Origin: Mytilisepta virgata
Lineage: Eukaryota > Mollusca > Bivalvia > Mytilida > Mytilidae
Reading direction: 5' to 3'
NCBI GenBank assembly: GCA_028015205.1
Contig: JAPWFG010000026.1
Coordinates: forward strand, 930,001 to 994,000
Length of the DNA: 64,000 bases
Shown: positions 46,051-54,688 of the stretch, piece by piece
How positions within the stretch are numbered: position 1 is the stretch's first letter
How the letters are laid out: each line of letters opens with the position of its first letter
Made by a program: the position numbers and the translations under genes
Notes under the pieces: model-generated
Told to the model about the DNA's origin: nothing
The model's database searches: none
The model's input: only the letters and a program-made list of their open reading frames with translations

Positions 46051-47397
46051 CTAATTTCCTTCTTGAATCTCGTTTGGATACAGGTAATTATTTACCTGAG
46101 CTATACGTCTCATAATTATTCCCTCCAGACTGAGTAGCTTATAATATCTAACTTCTGACAAGAGTTCCTGTAAATATCTAATTTCCCTAGGCAGAATGGT
46201 TGTATCAATACTTGCTCCATTCCTCAAATAATTGAGAATTAATCTGAAATGGGCTGGGTCCCTGTCAAAGAAATAAGTATTGTTGTTTGGACGAAACGGT
46301 GACTGGGGAAGAAGCATCAGGGCAAATAAAGAGGTTGGGTCTGCTCTTAGAACCACCTTACTGGTCTGGAAACATGTCCCACCAACATTCAGAATAATAC
46401 GCTCTTCTTGTATTTCCTGGCATGATAGTAGTAGGGATTGTACCACGATATCCAATGGCTGTTCAACTGGAGCAGGTACTCTTTCTTCTACCATGACATC
46501 GGATGACATACTTGGTGCCAATCTTACTCAGTGCCTAATATCGTCCTGCTGTGTGCTTTTACTGTAACGACTGCTTCCTTTCAGTACCTGAACTTCTACC
46601 TTTTCCTTTGGTTTACATCTTTCTGTCTTGTTGCTAACTCTACTGCTTTTAGAATGTGTGCTGCTTGATGACGATGATCTTGAAGAGGAAGATGATGACG
46701 AGGAAGACGATGATGATGATCTACTTCTTTTGCTGCTTGCATCTTTCTTTGAAATACTACTACTTCTACCTCTTTCTGTAGGCTCACTTGTTTTACTTTT
46801 CTTACTGCCACTTCTGTGTCTTTCCTTTTTATTACTACTACTTCTCTTTCTTTCCTTATCACTACTACATGTATTTCTACTACCTTTACTGACATTTCTG
46901 CTATCATTTTCTTGATCTAACATCGTACTTTCTTCTTTGTTACCCATGCTACTAATTTCAATCTGCTTAACAGTTTCTGAGGACACTGTCCTGCAAACCT
47001 TACTGGCTCTATTTAAACTTTCTTTTTCCTCTAGTCTCCTTTTCGTTCCTCTATCTTGTATTTCTGTACTCCTTGCTCTCCTTTCTTTCTCCAATAGGTT
47101 CGTCTTCTCTTCTCCTGTTGATTTTACTCTCTTTTTCACCAATGTAGGAAGAACTTATTTTTCGTATCTTTCAAATTCGTTTTGGGCCTCTTCCCCCCTC
47201 TTTCCATCCCTTGTGAACATCATCATGTCTTTTAATGTCACATCTTTACAACCATGTTGTAAATTTTTCCTGTTGAATATTTTCCTGCAAATTAGACACT
47301 TATAGCTGAAGCCAGCATGTTGTTCTTTCAAGTGTCGTTCCACCCTCCATTTAGTTGGAAATTCTAAGTCTTCACAGACTCCACAAACCCATGCAAT
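46051..47397 (-). CDS. Extra retroelement frame: C2H2-type fingers, RS-rich segment, KCTD-type BTB domain
   Basis: One frame of 449 codons between integrase and the 3' LTR. First part (47397-47158): two Cys/His motifs, CGVC-x13-H-x4-H and CLIC-x10-H-x-C. Middle (47142-46531): basic and Ser-rich, with SRSSSSSSSSSSSSSRSSS-like RS runs and many KKxR motifs, suggesting a nuclear protein. Last part (46521-46054): a BTB/T1 domain of KCTD type (ILNVGGTCFQTS, YFFDRDPAHFRLILNYLR, LLSEVRYYKL). The KCTD family binds Cullin-3 or oligomerises; whether this copy does is unknown. TAA at 47155-47157 (in both copies) and TGA at 46528-46530 (only here) interrupt the frame. There is no signal peptide or membrane segment, so it is not an envelope. 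The frame opens directly after TTGTAATTTTAG, an acceptor-like site, so expression may need splicing. Confidence 0.75.
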
Positions 47398-47415
47398 CTA
47401 AAATTACAAAATTGA
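47398..47415 (-). other. Candidate splice acceptor for the extra frame
   Basis: Minus-strand CAATTTTGTAATTTTAG ends at 47398. The in-frame stop formed by its TAG means the zinc-finger frame can only be entered by splicing or internal initiation. Present identically in copy A (39661-39678). Confidence 0.45.
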
Positions 47416-47530
47416 ATAGCAATTTTTAATTATTATGTCCGCTTCGAAATTCATTCACTTTTTCATAACTTCGAAAATAATAATAAATTATATATTCAAC
47501 TATAACAACATTATACAATTTATAAAAATT

Positions 47531-49453
47531 TTAATTGTCTCCTCTATATGGTTTAAGTTTATTATGGTGCACCACCTTTGGTGCAACTTTTGGACCAATT
47601 CTTATTCTGTATAATACATCATTGATTTTGTCCATAATTTCTACAGGACCTATCCAAGGTCTTTGTAGTTTGGGGTTCAAACCAACTCTTCGTTGAGGCC
47701 TATAATACCAAACTTTGTCCCCCTTTTTATAACTGTTTTTCCTCATGTTATGATCATAGTATCTCTTCATTCTCTCACTAGAAATTTTCAAATTCTCCCT
47801 AGCATATTCATGTATCTCTTCCATTCTTGTCTCTAGTTCACGTGCAAATTCTGTTGAACTTTTATATTTACTTTCAGTCGGTTTCCCCAGTAACAAATCA
47901 ATGGGCAAATAGATCTCTCGTCCAAACATCATTTTATTAGGTGTAAACTTTGTAGTCTCATGTTGTGAGGACGTATATGCCATTAACAAAAGTGGGATAT
48001 ATTCATCCCAATCTCGCTGGTGTTTTGATACAAAACAAGCTAACATATTTTCTAATGTTCTGTTACACCTTTCTACCATTCCATCAGACTGGGGGTACAT
48101 TACTGTGGTTCTAGTTTTCTCAATTCCCAAAATTGAGCACATCTCTTCAAAAACTTTTGACTCAAAATTCTTGCCCTGGTCTGAATGGATCTGCATGGGG
48201 ACCCCAAATCGTGTAATAAATTTATTAACAAGTTTAGATGCTACATTTCGGGCTTCTTGATTTTCTAATGGAATTGCTTCAACCCATTTAGTGAAGTAAT
48301 CACCAAGGACCATTAAATATACATTTCCTGACTTTGTTCGTGGCAGAGGGCCCATAATATCAATTGCAACCCTCTCCAACGGTGCTCCTACATTGTATAG
48401 TCTAAGAGGTGCCTTAGGCTTATTTCTTGGCGTTTTTCTACTATTACATATATCACATTTTTGACACCATTTTTCAACATCACGGTACATATGGTACCAA
48501 TGGTACCTCTGTTTTACTTTGTTCAAAGTTTTCTTTAATCCAAGGTGACCCCCCGTTACACTGTTATGTAACTGGTTTAATACAAGCTCTACTAAGCCTT
48601 GTGGTATTACTATTTGCTTGGTAACTACACCTCCCCTGTTACTTTCAAACATTTTACACAGAATCCCATCAACCAGTTCTAATGAATCCCAACGATTACA
48701 ATAATATTTTACACATGGGCTAAATCTTGAGATTTCTTGCCAACCTGGCTTTTCACCTTTTGCTAGTAACTCTATTAAGGTTTTAAGATTTATATCATTT
48801 CTCTGCTGTGTATACAATAGTTCATTCTCAATCTCTACCTCACTTCCGTATTTTGTATTTTCACTTTCTCTACTTTTTCTTGATTGACTTCTAGTAGTCA
48901 CTACTGCTACCTTGTACTCAGTTTCTTTTTTATTTACTTTCCCTTTATTTCTATTGCTCTCACTAGTTTTTCGTAACTCTCCGACTTTGCAATTATCTTT
49001 TACGTAGTCATGCTTGCCAGTGACTTCCAAAGGACAGCGAACACTGGATTCCAAGCTAGGATTGTTTTTAATTTCAAGGGTTCTACTCTCGCCAACGACT
49101 TCCAAAGGACAGCGAACATTGTAATCCGAGAGATAGACCGACTCTTTTTCAGGATGCCCAGAAGCGTCGCTCCCGCTGGCGACTTCCAATGGACAGCGAA
49201 CACCAAGTTCCGAGAGACGAACTTTTACTTCTGAATTTATGACATCACTGGACGTTACCCCTGCCTGTAACGACTGAACTGGCGGAATATCAGTTCTGCC
49301 GGTGACCTCCAAAGGACAGCCAACACCGGTATCCAGACACTTGAAAATTCCTAAACCAGATTCATGGCTAAATCGCCAACCTTTCGTGCCTGAGAAGAGT
49401 TGCATTTGCCGGTGACCTCCAACGGACAACCAACATCGGAATCCAAAGTACAA
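47531..49453 (-). CDS. Integrase region of pol (-1 frame relative to RT/RNase H)
   Basis: A 640-codon frame. The first ~150 codons (49453 to about 49000) form a linker with four VRCPLEVxG-type repeats. Then a zinc-binding N-terminal domain (HNSVTGGHLG ... CQKCDIC) leads into the catalytic core with the DDE triad: AIDIMGPLP (first Asp), HSDQGKNF (second Asp) and VERCNRTLE (Glu). A GPY/F-like C-terminal region follows (WIGPVEIMDKINDVLYRI), ending YRGDN. The catalytic residues are intact. It overlaps the previous frame at 49351-49453 and is offset by -1, either by a second frameshift or a 1-nt mutation. It joins target DNA to the element's cDNA ends in the nucleus. Confidence 0.85.
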   Translation of the reverse strand: MYFGFRCWLSVGGHRQMQLFSGTKGWRFSHESGLGIFKCLDTGVGCPLEVTGRTDIPPVQSLQAGVTSSDVINSEVKVRLSELGVRCPLEVASGSDASGHPEKESVYLSDYNVRCPLEVVGESRTLEIKNNPSLESSVRCPLEVTGKHDYVKDNCKVGELRKTSESNRNKGKVNKKETEYKVAVVTTRSQSRKSRESENTKYGSEVEIENELLYTQQRNDINLKTLIELLAKGEKPGWQEISRFSPCVKYYCNRWDSLELVDGILCKMFESNRGGVVTKQIVIPQGLVELVLNQLHNSVTGGHLGLKKTLNKVKQRYHWYHMYRDVEKWCQKCDICNSRKTPRNKPKAPLRLYNVGAPLERVAIDIMGPLPRTKSGNVYLMVLGDYFTKWVEAIPLENQEARNVASKLVNKFITRFGVPMQIHSDQGKNFESKVFEEMCSILGIEKTRTTVMYPQSDGMVERCNRTLENMLACFVSKHQRDWDEYIPLLLMAYTSSQHETTKFTPNKMMFGREIYLPIDLLLGKPTESKYKSSTEFARELETRMEEIHEYARENLKISSERMKRYYDHNMRKNSYKKGDKVWYYRPQRRVGLNPKLQRPWIGPVEIMDKINDVLYRIRIGPKVAPKVVHHNKLKPYRGDN

Positions 49454-49460
49454 ACTATCT
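49000..49460 (-). repeat. Five degenerate repeats encoding V(G/R)CPLEV(T/A/V)
   Basis: Plus-strand copies of GACTTCCAAAGGACAGCGAAC-like sequence begin near 49020, 49099, 49181, 49304 and 49423, spaced about 80-125 bp. Each encodes V-x-CPLEV followed by T/A/V and G/S. The first in element order is in the RT/RNase H frame and the other four in the integrase frame. Confidence 0.75.
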
Positions 49461-51843
49461 TCTCAGTAATAACCTTCATTCCCCCTTTCTGTTCTTGGTG
49501 TAATCCGGGCCCTGGATTTACACAAGCTACCATTTTTGGGGATGATCCCTCACTAATCTCATTCCTCTGTTCCATGCATGGTCTATTTTCTTGTTTCTCA
49601 CAATATGGACATACTTGTCCTGCACAGGGACGCCGTGACAACGCATCGGCGTTATTATGTATTCTACCGGCTCTATGCTCAATTTCAAAGTCGTACGTTC
49701 CTAATAATTGTAACCAACGAGCAATTTGTCCTTCAGCTATCTTAAAATTCATTAACCACCTAAGTGCGCCATGATCGCTTCTTACTTTAAACCTTCTCCC
49801 ATACAAGTAGTGATGAAAGTGCAAAATTGACAAAACAACTCCTAAAAGTTCTTTTCTAGTGACACAATAGTGTCTTTCTGGTTTAGACAGTGTCTTACTA
49901 AAATAACCTATAACTTTTTCCTGTTCATTTTGTATTTGTGACAAAACAGCGCCTACGCCTTCATTACTTGCGTCACAGTCAAGAACAAACTGACCCTGAT
50001 CAATTGGATACCCCAAAATTGGAGCTGTGGTAAGTGCATTTTTTAGTGAATCAAATGCTTTCTGACAATCTTTATCCCATACAAATTTCTTATCTAACTC
50101 CGTTAACTTGTGTAGTGGTCTTGCTTGATTTGAAAAATTTTTCACATATCTCCTGTAGTAAGAACATAATCCTAAAAAGGACCTTACCTGCTTTACATTT
50201 TTAGGAACAGGCCAATCAACCACAGCCTTAATTTTCTGTGGATCGGTAGCAATTCCATCTTTACTTACTACGTGACCTAAAAATGTTACCTGGCTCTGCA
50301 GCAAGGTGCACTTTTGTGGGCTTAACTTTAAGTTTGCCTCCCTTAATCTTATAAATACTTGCTCAAGATTTGACAGATGTTCTTCGAACGTTTTTGAAAA
50401 GACAATTATATCGTCTAAATAAACTAAACAAATTTTCCAAGACAAACCAGCCAAAACCTTTTCAACTAATCTTTCAAATGTTTGTGGGCTATTAGCCAAA
50501 CCAAATGGCATACATACAAATTGCCATAATCCACTTCCAGGTATAGAAAATGCCGTCTTTGGACGATCATCAGGGGCTACTGGGACCTGCCAGAAACCTT
50601 GACGCATATCTACAGTCGAATAATATTGGGAATTTTTCAGGGCGTCAAATGTATCATCTATTCTAGGTAAAGGCTGACTGTCTTTTATAGTTACTTCATT
50701 TAACTTTCTATAATCGCAACAAAATCTAACAGACCCATCTTTTTTAGCAACCATCACTATAGGTGAGCACCAAGGCCCACAGGATGGTTCTATGATACCA
50801 TTCTCAGCCATTTCCTTAATTTCCTTTTCAGCGAGTTCCCGCTTCGACAAGGGGATGCGATATGGCCTTTGTTTAATGGGCTTTGCGATGCCTGTATCTA
50901 TCTTATGTTCTATTAAATTTGTCGAACGTATATCCCTTTTAGAAGATGAGAATACATCTGCATATTTTGCTAATAATTCCATTAACCTATTCCCTTCCTC
51001 TTGATTTAGATTCTCCCTACTTCTTTCAAACAGTTCTTTCACGTGTAGCGGCAATTCGCCCTGATTTAAAATTTCAGTTTTATTTAAAGAGCTAACTCTC
51101 TTTATTTCTATTTCCTCAACTGGCTCAATGTTAGCTACTATTGTATCTCTATATACCTTTCGTACCTCACTATTTATATTTATTACTCTTACTGGAATAA
51201 TATCATTTCTAAGATTTATCAGCGATTTAGCTACTAATAATCCACTCCTCGCAATAAAAGTGGAGGCAGCTTCTATAATTCCCTCCGTATTTTGGGTAGA
51301 ATTCCCAATGGTAACACATGGAATAATCATTTCTGATTCAGGAGGAACCTCTGTGTCCTCACATATTGAAATTTTGCAACAAGAATTTTCAATTTCATCT
51401 AATGAGAAACAAGGTATTTTCCTACCATTTAGGGTCATATGCCCCTGACCTATCATTAAATTACACTTATAGCCTTTCAAGAAGTCTAAACCTAATATAC
51501 CATCATTTTCTATATCTGCTATTAAAATTTCATGTTCATACGGTTTGCCTGCAATATTTAACTTCATGTTAGTTTTACCATAAAAAGGAGACAATGCACC
51601 AGTCGCATTGACGAGACTGGCTCTAACAAAGTCTAAAGTAGGCTTTGATTCTAATTTTTCGAAAATTTCTTTTCTAATAACAGTCACGGTGGCACCCGTG
51701 TCAATCAACATTTTAACAAATAAATTATCAACTCTAACATTAATAAAATAACCATCATGCTTTTCAATAAATGTGGTGTTTGAAACCTTGGACCTATTGG
51801 GCTTTTTAGTTGAATTCCGGTCCTCAAACCCAACGCCTAGTAG
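49351..51843 (-). CDS. Protease-reverse transcriptase-RNase H part of pol
   Basis: Open from the frameshift site at 51843 to a stop at 49351 (831 codons). Retropepsin motif LIDTGATVTVI starts at 51708. RT: DYRKLNEVTIKDSQPLPRID, VDMRQGFWQVPV (motif A), FGLANSPQTFERL (motif B) and the catalytic YLDD in VYLDDIIVFSK, all intact. RNase H: LDCDASNEGVGAVLSQ, KELLGVVLSILHFHHYLYG, SDHGALRWLM and NNADALSR. The Cys-rich CPYCEKQ follows. It makes element cDNA in cytoplasmic particles. It is expressed by -1 frameshifting from gag and has no own start: the first ATG at 51711 is inside the protease. Confidence 0.9.
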   Translation of the reverse strand, partial: LLGVGFEDRNSTKKPNRSKVSNTTFIEKHDGYFINVRVDNLFVKMLIDTGATVTVIRKEIFEKLESKPTLDFVRASLVNATGALSPFYGKTNMKLNIAGKPYEHEILIADIENDGILGLDFLKGYKCNLMIGQGHMTLNGRKIPCFSLDEIENSCCKISICEDTEVPPESEMIIPCVTIGNSTQNTEGIIEAASTFIARSGLLVAKSLINLRNDIIPVRVININSEVRKVYRDTIVANIEPVEEIEIKRVSSLNKTEILNQGELPLHVKELFERSRENLNQEEGNRLMELLAKYADVFSSSKRDIRSTNLIEHKIDTGIAKPIKQRPYRIPLSKRELAEKEIKEMAENGIIEPSCGPWCSPIVMVAKKDGSVRFCCDYRKLNEVTIKDSQPLPRIDDTFDALKNSQYYSTVDMRQGFWQVPVAPDDRPKTAFSIPGSGLWQFVCMPFGLANSPQTFERLVEKVLAGLSWKICLVYLDDIIVFSKTFEEHLSNLEQVFIRLREANLKLSPQKCTLLQSQVTFLGHVVSKDGIATDPQKIKAVVDWPVPKNVKQVRSFLGLCSYYRRYVKNFSNQARPLHKLTELDKKFVWDKDCQKAFDSLKNALTTAPILGYPIDQGQFVLDCDASNEGVGAVLSQIQNEQEKVIGYFSKTLSKPERHYCVTRKELLGVVLSILHFHHYLYGRRFKVRSDHGALRWLMNFKIAEGQIARWLQLLGTYDFEIEHRAGRIHNNADALSRRPCAGQVCPYCEKQENRPCMEQRNEISEGSSPKMVACVNPGPGLHQEQKGGMKVITEKIVCTLDSDVGCPLEVTGKCNSSQARKVGDLAMNLV

Positions 51844-51849
51844 TTTCCC
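51790..51849 (-). promoter_or_regulatory. -1 ribosomal frameshift signal: GGGAAAC plus H-type pseudoknot
   Basis: Heptamer G_GGA_AAC at 51849-51843 in the gag frame, two codons before the gag TAG (51839-51837). After a 9-nt spacer, stem 1 TTGGG (51833-51829) pairs with CCCAA (51801-51797). In the loop, GGACC (51823-51819) pairs with GGTCC (51794-51790), making an H-type pseudoknot. Slipping back one base enters the open pol frame with no stop. Confidence 0.75.
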
Positions 51850-53063
51850 TTTTTACCACCATTTTGGTTGTCTTGCATATTATATTTATTTTGGTGGAAG
51901 TTGTCACCCCTTCTTTGGTGAAAACTTTGTCTATTTCTATATTGACCCGTGCCAAACTTGGATGTCTGATTTATCTCATGTTTATTGTATCTGACATTTT
52001 TAGATAATTCTGATACAGTTCGTTCTAAGTTCTTAATTCGTGTATCAACTAAATTCTCATTTTGAGACACGTGATCAACACTTCTGACAGGTTTTCCCCT
52101 TTGTCTATCAGCTACTCTTAATGCCTCTAACTTAACTGCTATATTTTCAGCTTCGGTCATAGTTTTAGGACCGAGTTCTTTTAATCTTAATCTTATTTCA
52201 CTTTCAGGTATTGCATCTATGAAATAATCTATTGCCAATGTATCGGCCACCTCTGATGTAACATTCCTATATGCTTTTCTGGTTAGCTTTTTTATACTTT
52301 CTACTAACTCAGGTATTGTCTCATTCCTTCCTCTAACTTTACCCTGCAGTTCAGCTTTAAATAGCTCGCTGCGATTTACAGAACCATATCTATTTCGTAA
52401 TGCATCAACTAAGGCGTTAAAATCTCTACATTTATTTTCATCAAGTTCCGCTAGTATTGTTCTAGCCCTACCAGACAAACTACTTGCCAAAGCTAAAGAT
52501 TTTACATTATAGTTCCAACCATTAAGCTCTGCCAAAATTCGGAACTGTGCGAGGTATTCGTCAAAGTCATCTGTACCGTCATATATTTGAGGTTTAATTT
52601 TTAAATTTCCAACTTCACTTCCATTTGCGACATTTAATTCTTGTATTTTATTTATATTTGAATTTGAATTTTCATTGATTTCTCTTTGTCTAGTGCCAAT
52701 TGAAATTCCCCCACCAAGATTTTGAAATGGATCATTTTCGGTTTGACGAAGATTTTCGTCATTTCCAATTTCTCCTGATTGCCTGACTTCTAATTTCTTT
52801 CCTAAAATACCAACTTTTTCTCTTAACTCATTTACTACATCCAATACCTCACCCTTCATAATCTGCATATTTTTCTGAATACCAGAATTTAATAAGTACA
52901 TTTGTTTTGATAACGTACTTTCAATTTGATTTTCACTACTAGACCTACAACTTGGAACGTTGGAACTTTGACCAGTAGTGTTTTCATCACAGTCTTCAAA
53001 GTTTTCATTTTCTAAGCAATCAGTGTTCACTTTAAATGTTACTTCCTCATCTGAACTCTCCAT
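51837..53063 (-). CDS. Gag polyprotein
   Basis: 408 residues, starting with an ATG 99 nt after the 5' LTR. An acidic, Asn/Ser-rich N-terminus is followed by a coiled-coil-like stretch at about 50-90. A capsid-type domain lies at about 150-310, with the Ty3/Gypsy gag pattern YDGTDDFDEYLAQFRILAEL and LRNRYGSVNRSELFKAELQ. The C-terminus is Asn/Gln/Gly and Arg/Lys-rich (QYRNRQSFHQRRGDN). There is no CCHC zinc knuckle; the basic tail probably binds RNA instead. It forms the particle core. The pol frame is reached through the frameshift at its last codons. Confidence 0.85.
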   Translation of the reverse strand: MESSDEEVTFKVNTDCLENENFEDCDENTTGQSSNVPSCRSSSENQIESTLSKQMYLLNSGIQKNMQIMKGEVLDVVNELREKVGILGKKLEVRQSGEIGNDENLRQTENDPFQNLGGGISIGTRQREINENSNSNINKIQELNVANGSEVGNLKIKPQIYDGTDDFDEYLAQFRILAELNGWNYNVKSLALASSLSGRARTILAELDENKCRDFNALVDALRNRYGSVNRSELFKAELQGKVRGRNETIPELVESIKKLTRKAYRNVTSEVADTLAIDYFIDAIPESEIRLRLKELGPKTMTEAENIAVKLEALRVADRQRGKPVRSVDHVSQNENLVDTRIKNLERTVSELSKNVRYNKHEINQTSKFGTGQYRNRQSFHQRRGDNFHQNKYNMQDNQNGGKKGNY

Positions 53064-53140
53064 TTTGACTTATTTTTGTAATTTAGTTTATTTACTTCAC
53101 TACCAAGCAACAAAATAATGCACTTTGTATATTGTTGAAT

Positions 53141-53158
53141 CCCACCGCTGCTGCACCA
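53141..53158 (-). other. Primer binding site
   Basis: In element sense TGGTGCAGCAGCGGTGGG begins 3 nt after the 5' LTR. The plus strand here (GAATCCCACCGCTGC then TGCACCA) looks like a tRNA 3' end including part of the T arm and CCA. The match is closest, from memory, to leucine- or serine-type tRNAs; exact identity is not resolved. Confidence 0.65.
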
Positions 53159-53161
53159 ATT

Positions 53162-54688
53162 TGTAAGACTGTGAGCCCAGTGTACTGTTAGACACCACTA
53201 GGAAAACAGTGTTACAAAATAAGGGGTCCGTTTGTTGTCGGAATTTAGATGAAGTTCATGTATTAGGATTCAACAAATGACAAAGGCGTAGCTAAGAATT
53301 AATACTTTATTATAATAAAACAAGTAAACAAATATGAAACGCGATTCTTTGTCTTTCCTCTGGTTAGTCAGGAGCAATCAAACTTATATTATTCATGTAA
53401 TACTAACATCTACCGAGCGGTTACTGACAATTCTGGTGCGACTGCAACCCGCACCATAAGTAAAATTATATGATCAACAAATATTACTCCACTAGATAAA
53501 ACAAAATATTCTAACTAATCCCAATAAACATATGTAAGATTTAGTTAACTGCTATAATCAATCCTAGAGCGTCTAATTTATTTCTACAACTTGCGGCAAC
53601 CTGCACCTGAAATCCAGTCGTTAACCAAATAGCTAAATTCGAGCACCCTACGAATTTTACAATACAACAAGAGAACTTTCTACTAGATAATTCAATATAC
53701 AAACAAAATTAACTATTTTTACTACAGTATTTAGCGGTCAACAAGTTTAAATGAACAAGCGCCACCCGCACCCTCAAGGCTGAGAATGAACACAAAATGG
53801 CGACCAAAAATAGAAATATTTTTACAACGTTTATAAAATCCCTTTCTTTGAACACCTAAGCTTTACATCACAAGAACTGATAAACAAAGAATTAATTACT
53901 ACCACTTTTTTATGTTTCTGTTGACTAGGTGACAAAAATATTGAAGGTTGCAACCCGCACCTACAACTAACTGGACAACCCGCACCTTTGATATACGATA
54001 TAAACTTCTAGATAAAACTACCCCAAAATAAACAAACTTAGTTATAACTAGTTCGCACCTCCTCCCTGGTTCTGTAATCAGACATCATACAACCAATACA
54101 ATGTAGTAGCTAGCTAAACTTTTAATGTGCAGCACCAGAAAACTTAAAGTTTCTACTAGGTCGTAGCCCGTTCTGACGTGTTGCAACAGCCTTTTATACT
54201 GCCGGATGACGTCTTTGTTACTGTGACGTAAAGTTTAAGCTAAGACAACCAATCAAAAACCAGAATTGAAAAGGGGATTTCCCTTTCTTCAAAACGTAAA
54301 CAAACAGCGTAAATGTGTTGTACGTGTGTGTGTTTGAAACAGTATTTCTTGGTTATTTATTTATACAAATGGACATATGTTTTATATGTACAAATGTACG
54401 GCTCAGTTATATAAGGATTCGCAGTAGTTTCTGCTAAACTGGATCATTTCTACCCAAACAGGTACAGTTTTAATATGGAATATCCATCATTTCAGTACAA
54501 ACGTACATCTTGAAATCATGAACTTCAAGATTATCTTACAAACTTTAACTATTCAATTTCTGTCTATAGTTTAATATACTGATGAGCAAATATTCACACC
54601 TATACTGGTACAAACATGTATGTGGTATCCGAGATAAAAAATATAAATACAAGACATTTCAATGCATAATGTCCGTGGCAGCGTAACA
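53162..54688 (-). mobile_element. 5' LTR of the retrotransposon
   Basis: 1527 bp, TG...CA bounded, about 99.6% like the 3' LTR. A minus-strand TATAAAA at 54192-54198, beside GACGTCAT, is the likely core promoter for gag-pol RNA. Followed by the target duplication ATAT at 54689-54692. Confidence 0.85.
54192..54212 (-). promoter_or_regulatory. LTR core promoter (TATA box with CRE-like site)
   Basis: Minus strand reads GACGTCATCCGGCAG then TATAAAAGG. A TATA box about 490 nt into the LTR with an upstream CRE-like half-site is a plausible polymerase II promoter. The same sequence is at 44951-44972 in the 3' LTR and in the copy A LTR. Confidence 0.5.

Larger units (their letters stand above)
40337..48073. 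repeat. 7.74-kb tandem duplication, copy B
   Basis: Second copy, continuing without a break at 48073 into the rest of the retrotransposon, so copy B carries the original integrase context. The left edge is the new junction at 40337. Confidence 0.9.
43921..54688 (-). mobile_element. Ty3/Gypsy-type LTR retrotransposon, nearly complete, with extra 3' frame
   Basis: 10,768 bp. Order in element sense: 5' LTR (54688-53162), PBS, gag, -1 frameshift signal, protease-RT-RNase H, integrase, third frame, PPT, 3' LTR (45448-43921). The domain order (RT before integrase) and the pol motifs place it in Ty3/Gypsy (Metaviridae-like). The target duplication is ATAT, with the empty paralogous site at 720-723. 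The two LTRs differ at about six positions, so insertion is recent. Disabling or unexplained points are the RNase H to integrase frame change near 49400 and the stops in the third frame. The full element length is long for the family because of 1.5-kb LTRs and the added frame. Confidence 0.9.

Noticed and set aside
46051..47397. Extra frame as an envelope gene
   Set aside because: No signal peptide, no hydrophobic membrane segment and no glycoprotein pattern; instead basic, Ser-rich and BTB-containing.
32601..48073. Pure assembly artefact of two haplotypes
   Set aside because: A haplotig would not normally create a clean novel join inside integrase, and the copies carry distinct substitutions; still listed as needing long-read support.
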